Positions 1 to 6,600 of a stretch of 7,202 bases of DNA are shown piece after piece. The translations under genes were made by a program, and so were the position numbers. Source of the DNA: JAWXVE01 sp044425575 (GTDB lineage Bacteria > Bacillota > Clostridia > Lachnospirales > Lachnospiraceae); the NCBI GenBank assembly GCA_044425575.1, contig JAWXVE010000090.1:1-7202 (forward strand). Direction: 5' to 3'. Under the pieces are notes generated by a model, which was not told the origin of the DNA, did no database searches, and saw only the letters and a program-made list of their open reading frames with translations. Within the stretch, counting starts at the first letter, position 1. Every line of letters begins with the position of its first letter.

Positions 1-13
1 ACAATATTAGTTT

Positions 14-345
14 TGTCATATATCAGTAATTCCTGCTTAATTGGTTCGTGTTTCTTGGTGATGTTTTGGATTCCCGAAAGGGAGTTTGAATATTAAGCAT
101 GAATTGTTCTGAATTGACATAAAGAAATGATTCTAGATTCCACGAGATGTGGTAGAAATATAGAACGGTTATGCTTAGGTCTAGTATAAGACTTTAGCGT
201 AGGGATTGCAAGTACATTATTAGGAAATAGTCTCTATCCAAAATAGGCATGATTTCTTTATTTTATAACGTAACAACTGCTCGGGACAATCTATCAACCA
301 ACAGATATACGGGTGGTTTTTGGAGTGCACGAGCAGTTACGTTTT
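14..345 (+). ncRNA. Candidate large structured non-coding RNA, class unknown
   Basis: No protein gene is visible in 1-414, but the plus strand folds by hand into three domains in a row. Domain I (14-119) is one long arm: 14-18/115-119, 23-26/109-112, 28-32/101-105, a perfect 8-bp helix 34-41/92-99, and an 11-bp stem 65-75/80-90 capped by a GAAA tetraloop. Domain II is closed by a perfect helix 120-128/252-260 and holds hairpins 131-135/161-165 with 140-143/149-152, 174-182/189-197 (one mismatch) and 200-208/228-236. Domain III is the long stem 267-283/330-343. About eight G-U pairs, four of them in the 65-90 stem, would become A-C mismatches on the other strand, so the RNA should be read on the plus strand. 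It converges on pta and no plus-strand gene follows, which argues against a riboswitch or leader. The 5' end may lie before the window. I do not recognise the family; comparison with large ornate RNAs (ROOL, GOLLD, raiA, HEARO) is the obvious test. Folding was done by eye, without energies or covariation. Confidence 0.58.
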
Positions 346-349
346 CTTT
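267..349 (+). terminator. Long bulged stem followed by a T-rich tract; 3' domain or terminator of the candidate RNA
   Basis: Positions 267-274 (AACGTAAC) pair perfectly with 336-343 (GTTACGTT). After a 3-nt bulge at 275-277, positions 278-283 (TGCTCG) pair with 330-335 (CGAGCA), giving 14 pairs. The 3' arm runs into TTTTCTTTATT. The enclosed loop is 46 nt, too long for a classic intrinsic terminator, and carries a small internal helix 296-300/314-318. It could end the plus-strand RNA or simply be its third structural domain. On the minus strand the stem is not followed by a T tract, so it is not a good pta terminator. Confidence 0.4.
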
Positions 350-414
350 ATTATAAACAGGTATATAACAATATTATGGTGCCCTGTTCAAAAAGTCATA
401 TGAAACTTTCAGTT

Positions 415-1389
415 TTATTTAAGTGCAGCTGTGATGATTGCCATTTGATACACTTCTTTTGCATTACATCCACGCGACAAGTCATTGATTGGTGCATTCA
501 TTCCTTGTAAAATTGGGCCATATGCATCAAAGCCACCTAGGCGCTGCGCAATTTTGTAACCGATATTTGCTGCGTTGATATCTGGGAAAATAAATGTATT
601 TGCTTGTCCTGCCACTTTGGAGTCTTTACATTTTGTTGCTGCTACTACTGGTGAAAACGCTGCATCAAATTGTAATTCACCATCAAGTGCTAATTCTGGT
701 GCTAATTCTTTAGCTTTTGCTGTTGCTTCACGAACTAATGTTACACTATCACCTTTTCCAGATCCAAGTGTTGAGTATGATAACATTGCTACTTTAGGGT
801 CGATTCCAAATGCTTTTGCTGTAGCAGCTGTCTCTAGTGCGATTTCTGCTAACTCATCTGCATTTGGTGTAATGTTAATTGCACAATCACCCATTGCATA
901 ATTTTCAGAAGTTCCATCTGCATTTGTACGATTTAAAATAATACATGACGAAACAATTTTACTACCTGGTTTTGTCTTAACGATTTGAAGTGCTGGACGT
1001 ACTGTATCTGCTGTTGAATATGTAGCTCCCCCAAGTAAAGCATCTGCCACTCCTATTTTCACAAGCATTGTTCCGAAATAATTGCTCTTTCCAAGTGCTG
1101 CGCGACATTCTTCTGCAGTCATTTTGCCTTTACGAAGCGTCACCATTTCTTCCACCATTGCATCCATGCCTTCATAAGTTGCTGGATCAATCACTTCTGC
1201 CTTCTCCACTTTGAATCCGCCAGCTTCTGCTGCCGCTTTTACTTCTTCTGGATTCCCAACAAGAATAACACCCATTAATTCATCTGCTAACAATTTCTCT
1301 GTAGCATCTAGAATTCTTGGATCTGTGCTTTCTGTAAATACGATTTTACGTGGGTTCTCTCTTAGTACCTCGATTAGTTTCTTAAACAT
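415..1389 (-). CDS. pta: Phosphate acetyltransferase (phosphotransacetylase)
   Basis: This cytoplasmic enzyme interconverts acetyl-CoA plus phosphate with acetyl phosphate plus CoA. With acetate kinase it supports ATP formation from acetyl-CoA in fermenting anaerobes. The 324-residue product has the usual length of the short, single-domain Pta class and looks complete. Family landmarks are an N-terminal ENPRKIVFTEST segment, TLRKGK with Arg86, ADTVRP with Arg131, MGDCAINITP near 166-175, SYSTLGSGKGDSV near 204-216, and the C-terminal FPDINAANIGYKIAQRLGG and NDLSRGC stretch with Ser305-Arg306. The Arg and Ser positions match those known to bind CoA and phosphate in the family. The ATG at 1389 is preceded by a perfect AGGAGG (1398-1403) with 8-nt spacing. 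The gene starts 45 bp from an assembly gap. No ackA follows within the remaining 414 bp, which is unusual because pta-ackA are commonly adjacent in Clostridia. No clear terminator follows the stop. Confidence 0.97.
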   Translation of the reverse strand: MFKKLIEVLRENPRKIVFTESTDPRILDATEKLLADELMGVILVGNPEEVKAAAEAGGFKVEKAEVIDPATYEGMDAMVEEMVTLRKGKMTAEECRAALGKSNYFGTMLVKIGVADALLGGATYSTADTVRPALQIVKTKPGSKIVSSCIILNRTNADGTSENYAMGDCAINITPNADELAEIALETAATAKAFGIDPKVAMLSYSTLGSGKGDSVTLVREATAKAKELAPELALDGELQFDAAFSPVVAATKCKDSKVAGQANTFIFPDINAANIGYKIAQRLGGFDAYGPILQGMNAPINDLSRGCNAKEVYQMAIITAALK

Positions 1390-1415
1390 TCTTTTTTCCT
1401 CCTCTTATTGGTTAC

Positions 1416-1553
1416 TATTTTGTTTTTTATTTTGNNNNNNNNNNNNNNNNNNNNNNNNNNNNNNNNNNNNNNNNNNNNNNNNNNNNNNNNNNNNNNNNNN
1501 NNNNNNNNNNNNNNNNNNNNNNNNNNNNNNNNNNTATTTTGTTTTTTATTTTG
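1416..1553. repeat. Same 19-bp sequence on both sides of the gap, itself 1.6 copies of a 12-bp unit
   Basis: TATTTTGTTTTTTATTTTG occurs at 1416-1434, directly before the Ns, and again at 1535-1553, directly after them. Read on the minus strand it is CAAAATAAAAAA followed by CAAAATA, a 12-bp unit repeated about 1.6 times. Either the two contig ends overlap by 19 bp and the true gap length is negative, or a longer 12-bp tandem array stopped the assembly. If the ends simply overlap, the spacer between the upstream stop and the pta start would be about 77 bp. Confidence 0.85.
1435..1534. other. Assembly gap of exactly 100 N
   Basis: This is an unresolved run of 100 N, a length typical of a placeholder for a gap of unknown size. 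It separates pta and the candidate RNA (left) from the cyclase locus (right). Linkage between the two sides therefore depends on scaffolding. Confidence 0.99.
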
Positions 1554-1561
1554 AGTTTGTT

Positions 1562-1567
1562 ATTATA
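1562..1567 (-). promoter_or_regulatory. Possible -10 box upstream of pta
   Basis: On the minus strand a perfect TATAAT lies about 19 bp after the stop codon of the cyclase-like gene, where a promoter for pta would be expected. No hexamer resembling TTGACA is found 16-18 bp upstream, and there is no extended -10 TG. It is plausible only, and the leader it would produce runs through the N gap. Confidence 0.33.
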
Positions 1568-1585
1568 GCCCGCTTCACATATTTC

Positions 1586-3010
1586 CTACGACACCAGATG
1601 TTCTATTGCTTGCTTCAATATATCGTGAAATCCTTCGATGCATGGTTCTGCAAATCCCGCTATTTCACTTGCTTCTATAAACATAATTTGCTTCTTCCCA
1701 TTCTGGTTAGGACTTCCATTCAATTCAGCCGAAGCATCGCCTAGCATTTGTTTCTCTGGATTCAATATCTCCCCGAGGAATACTGTCCCGTTTCGTAGTT
1801 CTGTTTCATATTCTAGGTATGTATAGGTTGTTAGGATATATGGTGTAGGGCTTTGGTACCTAACATCATTGTCTAGCATGATTGTTACGCCATAATTTTC
1901 TTTGTAGTATTTCTTAATGTTCCACATATACTGGAAGTTATGATACATACAGTCTCCGCCGAATCCCCACAGTCCTGTATTTGCATCTTTGACTATCATG
2001 AATTGCAACTGGCCTTTGACTTTGCTGTAACACAATGCTGTATAGTGTACACGTGTAAATTCGCGGACTTTGTGATAAGGGTTTATCTTCTTTGTTTTGA
2101 GTATTGTGAATAATCGTTCGATTCCAGAATCTAGTTGCATTCGTTTGCACGTCTCTGCTACGATTTTCTCTTCATAATAAGTGTAATCTGCGGTTGGCTC
2201 CCAGTTTCTCGCCTCGGTATCTTCTAAGTAATCTGCTAGAACCTTCATCCCTGACTTTTGATGTCGTGATATGGATTCCTCGAATTCTGCTCTATTTTCT
2301 CCGACATACATAAAAATCGGATGCGGTTCTCCATTCCATACCCCTTTTAGTATTTTGCTAGTTATGTACACCACACTATTTACATCTGATTGATGAACTC
2401 TCTGATAATCTAACAATATATACGCTAGATTAAAAGATATTACTAATCGATTGTGCATGCTATAATCTGCTAATCTAAAACCAATATCAATATTTGGTCC
2501 AATGTATTCTGTTTGTTTTCGATTGTCATTAATCTGATATTCAACGAAAATATCGTCGATTTCTGGATCTGTCGTTGTTATTTCCGCCAACCAAGCAGTC
2601 CCTTTAATCGCCAGTAATTCACTTGCTTTTTTATCGCATAACATTCCTTTGTCTATTTCACTATTAAGAATTGTCAATTGCTCGTATATCTCCTCCACTG
2701 ATAAAAAAATATCTGATACACGATGCACTTCTTTCATAAATATAATTTCATCGCCTAGTGTCTTCCAGAATCGATATCCTCCTACTGGGCTATTCGCAAA
2801 TGTGCTAATGATATGGCGAAGAATTTGACCAACAGCTACAGACCATCGCCCTTTATTGTTTGCTTTATAAGTGGTGGAATTAACCACATCATAAGAGAAA
2901 AACAACATAACCGATTGCATCTCCTCTACATTTGAGGAAGCGTTCTCTTCTTCAATTCGTTGTACCATTGGAATGATTTTATCAAATGTCTTCCTATTTC
3001 TCATCTCCAT
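1586..3010 (-). CDS. Class III nucleotide-cyclase-like domain fused to a degenerate Nudix-like domain
   Basis: The 474-residue product has no signal peptide or membrane segment and is probably cytosolic. Residues about 33-215 follow the class III cyclase pattern: FFSYDVVNST (first metal-binding Asp position, Asp41), WKTLGDEIIF (Lys83 at the base-contacting Lys position; second metal Asp, Asp87), then EYIGPNIDIGFRL aligned to the family's G-x-x-VNxAxRL. Here Glu168 sits where a base-selecting Asp often lies, Asp175 replaces the usual Asn, and Arg179 is kept. Residues about 220-310 are an unassigned helical-looking linker. Residues about 320-450 look like a Nudix fold (HYTALCYSK, LWGFGGD, YYKENYGV), but the REUxEE core reads KYYKEN, so hydrolase activity is doubtful. 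The gene overlaps the ImmA-like gene by 10 bp, indicating co-translation. It could make a cyclic nucleotide or be a nucleotide sensor. Pycsar PycC is also a class III cyclase, but no PycTM/PycTIR-type effector is visible. Domain calls are motif-based; function is inferred. Confidence 0.72.
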   Translation of the reverse strand: MEMRNRKTFDKIIPMVQRIEEENASSNVEEMQSVMLFFSYDVVNSTTYKANNKGRWSVAVGQILRHIISTFANSPVGGYRFWKTLGDEIIFMKEVHRVSDIFLSVEEIYEQLTILNSEIDKGMLCDKKASELLAIKGTAWLAEITTTDPEIDDIFVEYQINDNRKQTEYIGPNIDIGFRLADYSMHNRLVISFNLAYILLDYQRVHQSDVNSVVYITSKILKGVWNGEPHPIFMYVGENRAEFEESISRHQKSGMKVLADYLEDTEARNWEPTADYTYYEEKIVAETCKRMQLDSGIERLFTILKTKKINPYHKVREFTRVHYTALCYSKVKGQLQFMIVKDANTGLWGFGGDCMYHNFQYMWNIKKYYKENYGVTIMLDNDVRYQSPTPYILTTYTYLEYETELRNGTVFLGEILNPEKQMLGDASAELNGSPNQNGKKQIMFIEASEIAGFAEPCIEGFHDILKQAIEHLVS

Positions 3011-3534
3011 GCTAACACCCCTACAAACTTTCCTCGTGACTCCACTTTCCCCCTTGGAACACGAAAATATTGAGACATTTCTTTCACATCTACGACACCT
3101 TCTTGCATGTGTGCATATACGTAATCATAGTAGTCTTGCTTCGGCATTAGCAGGCATGATGCGAATTCGTGTGCTTGAAAATCCTGCTCCGTCTTCTCCA
3201 TGCGTGTTGCTGCGGTATCATAGTTATCCCATTTTTCCCAATTGCTCATATAACCGTAATGTATGAATATAAATCCCAATTCTTGAGCAATCGCGAAATT
3301 CTTACTTCTTTCTGATTGGTATTTGGAGATGCGGATAATAAATTCCGCGTCTTCGTCGTCATCTTCGTCACAGCGTTCTACTGCGTTTAATAACATGCTA
3401 TTGTCTACTTGTTCTACTTTGCCATGTAATCGTGATACCACATCTTCCATGTCTGTAATTGGTATCTTGATGTCAAATTCCTTGATGATTGCATTTGCTA
3501 TAGCCGCTATATTATCGCCTATAATTGCATTCAT
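3001..3534 (-). CDS. ImmA/IrrE-like protein with a degraded zinc site
   Basis: The 177-residue product matches the layout of ImmA/IrrE (COG2856-type) metallopeptidases: an N-terminal helical segment, a strand ending in FIIRIS (65-70), the active-site helix, then the FAxxLLMP signature (HEFASCLLMP, 122-131) and a C-terminal QYFRVPRGKVESR segment resembling the family's 'yfgVs..av..Rl'. In active members the helix carries HELGHxxxH; here it reads QELGFIFIH (84-92), so both metal-binding His of HExxH are replaced (Gln84, Phe88) while Glu85 remains. The Glu usually found just before the FAxxLLMP segment also appears to be Gln120. It is therefore probably a non-catalytic pseudo-peptidase acting by binding. 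An acidic run (CDEDDDEDAE, 55-64) is conspicuous. The ATG at 3534 has AGGGGAG (3542-3548) 7 nt upstream. It overlaps the downstream cyclase-like gene by 10 bp and so probably works with it. No DNA-binding HTH is seen. Confidence 0.75.
   Translation of the reverse strand: MNAIIGDNIAAIANAIIKEFDIKIPITDMEDVVSRLHGKVEQVDNSMLLNAVERCDEDDDEDAEFIIRISKYQSERSKNFAIAQELGFIFIHYGYMSNWEKWDNYDTAATRMEKTEQDFQAHEFASCLLMPKQDYYDYVYAHMQEGVVDVKEMSQYFRVPRGKVESRGKFVGVLAWR
3016..3022 (-). promoter_or_regulatory. Ribosome binding site choosing the 3010 start over the inner ATG
   Basis: AGGGGTG on the minus strand lies 5 nt before the ATG at 3010. A second in-frame ATG at 3004 would overlap the upstream TGA stop as ATGA and sits 11 nt from the site. 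Spacing favours 3010, but either start implies translational coupling to the ImmA-like gene. Confidence 0.6.
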
Positions 3535-3553
3535 AATAGGTCTCCCCTCTTTG

Positions 3554-3595
3554 TCATCTGTTAGTTTTCATCTGTTATTTATTATTTGTTATTTA
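3554..3595. repeat. Three degenerate 14-bp tandem repeats in the spacer
   Basis: On the plus strand the three 14-mers are TCATCTGTTAGTTT (3554-3567), TCATCTGTTATTTA (3568-3581) and TTATTTGTTATTTA (3582-3595). The last overlaps the stop codon of the large surface-protein gene. They fill most of the 58-bp spacer upstream of the ImmA-like gene. They could be an operator for a regulator or slipped-strand duplication; no palindrome supports one over the other. Confidence 0.7.
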
Positions 3596-3619
3596 TTCCG
3601 TGATTGGCGTAAATGTCAA
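3591..3619 (-). promoter_or_regulatory. Weak candidate promoter for the ImmA-like/cyclase pair
   Basis: A perfect TTGACA (minus strand, 3614-3619) lies in the last codons of the large surface-protein gene. At 17-bp spacing the -10 position reads ATAAAT (3591-3596), a poor match, and other spacings are no better. If used, transcription would start inside the tandem repeats. Otherwise the pair is read through from the large gene, as no terminator separates them. Confidence 0.25.
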
Positions 3620-6600
3620 TGAATCTGTACTCGTCGCATAGAATGCAATCCCTGCAAAATAGGTGAGTTGATCATTCTCTAATTTCCAATTGCTGGTCGC
3701 TGGTAATTTATACTGCACGCCTAATTGCACCGAGTCAAATGTAATGCTTCCATCTGCGTTTATCACTGGCACGATGTAATAATTATAGGAAATACTGCCT
3801 GTAACATTGGTTTCATTTCCACTGATGGTCACTGTTGCAATGCCAAGAGCTGTATGATTTGCGTAGCTAATATTTAGGTCATCTTCTACAAAAATCGTAT
3901 TCGCTTCTACTGCTCCTGCAGCGGAAATCGCTTTGGTTGCGCCATTTACAGCATCAAGGGATTCGTCTGTCTCCCAATCTGTAAATGCACTGAAGTCTTC
4001 TTTCGAAAGTGTTCTTGGTTCCACTGTAAATATCACTGTATCGCTTACCAACCCACAGTCTTCTTCGCTTTCTGGTAATTGTACCGTCGCTGTGTAAGTT
4101 CCTACCGAAAGATTCTTCGCATCGCCTACATAGGAAATGGTATTGGCACCCAGTGCAAATTCCTCTGTCATATCCGCTTCTAGGTCACCATATGTATAGG
4201 TAACTTCTAGTAATTCTAAGGTCGTATCGTAGCTTGTTCCATCTAATCGTGTTGGCGCGATCGACACAGACGTGTCATCTCCATAATCAAAGGTCGCTTG
4301 CTCTGTCATTAGTTCAATCTGTTTCGACACTATTTGCACATATAGCTCAATATTAGAATCCGAACCAACACCACCGTTTCCTTGGATGTAATACGCATTA
4401 CCCACTTCCAAGTTAAGGGTTGTATTCATTGCTTCCTCTGGAATTTCTCCGTCTATAGTTATGATTCCATCGTCATCAATCGTAAATGTGAGTCCCTCCA
4501 CTTGGCTTTCGTAGCTGTCCGAATCAGGGTCCGCATAATATATCATACCTTCTGCCGTTCCCTCCGTGCAACTTGGTGTACTCTTAAAGCTATAATCTCC
4601 CATTGTTCCATAAGGGAGATCGGCTTCATTTTCGTCGCCATATTTCACCGTCATCAAATCTAATATGAACACAGACATCTTGTCGTACTCTATCTCATAT
4701 GGACTATCTGTCGTGTAATATGTGGTATATACCCACTCTCGTTTTATTGAGAATTGTAAGGTTGCAGCACTGCATATATTTCCATCTGTACTCGTAATTA
4801 AACATGCTACTTGATAGATATCACCATCCATACTGGTGCCAATGTACTCAATGGTATTATTCTCAATTGTAAAATATTCATTGTCGTACCAAGTGTATTC
4901 GCCTTTCACTGAATCTAAGGAAATAATGTAGTCTCCTTCTTCCACTGTCGCACCATTCATTGTTAATCCTGTCGTGGTGATTTGTACTGGTTCGTAACAA
5001 TCTGTATAGGATACAGTAATCGAGTCTAGCACGCCGGATAACCCATCAGAAACTGTTCCATCATACACGCCTTGGGTGATGGTGACTGGTAGAACAACAT
5101 TTGTAGATTGTGATTCATCACTTGTTGTGAGTTTAATCAAAATGTTATAATTTCCCTCTTCCAAAGTAGAGGTGTTCTTCAACTTAATATACTCCGAACT
5201 ATACAGCGTTGTGATTTCAAATGAATCATTTACATATGCTGCATTGTCCGATGTAGAAATAGTTACTGTATATCCTGATATCGTTTCTCCTGCAAGTGTT
5301 ACACCAAGAATCTTTGCCACTTCATTTGTATCGGTGCTTCCATAAGCAAAGGACGTGGTATCTGGATTTACTGTCGCCTTCAGTTCTTTATACACTGTTA
5401 GTTGTAGTACTGCAGTTGGATCTGAATATTCGTATATACCATCATCGTTTACATCGATATCGACTTGAACATTAATATCCCAAGCTTCATTATAGGATAT
5501 TCCATCTGATTCTACAAAGTTGCCTGAAAGCGAGGTATTTGTAATAGTTACACCATTTTGTTCTTCTGTTGTAGAAATATTAAGGGTTTTATATGTAAAA
5601 TTTGTATCAAGTTTATTCGTTGCTGTAGTAAATGACTGTAACTTTCCAGCATCGTCTACTACTGAGGCACTCATGTATATTTGTATATATTTCGTCGTAT
5701 CATTTAAATCGTAAGTTACCATGGTTTTATCTGACGCTATGATTTCAACTGTGAAGTCTTTTGTTCCTGTGTAATTCCCATCTGCTGATAAAAATGTTGC
5801 CGTGTAGTTGTATGTGGTTCCGGCGTAGCCGGTTGCTCCATCGGTGGAATTGATTTCCAAACCTTCATTGGTATATTCTACTATGAAATTAGCCGTATCT
5901 GATTCCGATAAAGTAACGGTATAACCGTCGGTTGTAAATGCTGACATTTCAGTTTCACCAGCAGTGGTATTCCACGACGTAGATAGAGTCACTGCATCTG
6001 TTGAGTCATACATGTATTCAACCACATTATCTGTGCCTAGGGTAATCGATAATTTTCCAAAGTCATATGGTTCTACAACAATTTCTTTTTCGATTGTTGC
6101 TGATTCTCCAGTTGTTTTATTGTTAACTCCCACCGTCACGGTGTAAGTCCCCGCATCTAGCTGTTTTACTAGACTAAGTACATCTGCCTCTGTTTCTATA
6201 TTATCTACTTCAGCACCCAGTTCAAAACACTCTAGTATAGATTGCGTATCAGCTGGTTCATCACTAATCCCATCCTTTGTTACACTCATTATAGTATAAC
6301 TAAGATCATCACCTGTAACACTAGGGTCTGTAACAGAGAAATCACCTACTGTACCCATTTCGCCATACTCTATCGTTCCATATGTATCTAAGTTGCCAAA
6401 TGTGTAATCCCTTGATGTAACAATTACTGTTGTGGTGTCTTTCGACAGCGTATACTCAGCTTCTGTTACTCCCAGTGTTATGATATATGTTCCTACCGGT
6501 GGATACTCATCCACACTATATCTGATTACGTTATCCGAACTACTATAAGTGAAATACGACGTGCAATCGTCTTGATCTTCATTAGTAACACTCTTTATTT

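Noticed and set aside
114..119. TTGACA on the plus strand as a -35 box
   Set aside because: No TATAAT-like sequence at 16-18 bp, and the bases are used in the RNA helices.
356..388. Hairpin AACAGG/CCTGTT between pta and the candidate RNA as a terminator
   Set aside because: Only 6 pairs around a 21-nt loop, and no T tract on either strand.
1..414. Group II intron, tmRNA, RNase P RNA or riboswitch
   Set aside because: No domain V motif, no tmRNA 3' tRNA-like end, no RNase P core motifs, and no gene follows on the plus strand for a riboswitch to control.
313..510. 65-residue plus-strand reading frame at the left
   Set aside because: It overlaps the candidate RNA and the 3' end of pta, has no convincing ribosome binding site, and its composition is not protein-like.
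1586..3534. Calling the locus a Pycsar or CBASS system
   Set aside because: No PycTM/PycTIR-like effector, CD-NTase, Cap2/Cap3 or nuclease is seen; only a cyclase-like domain is shared with Pycsar.
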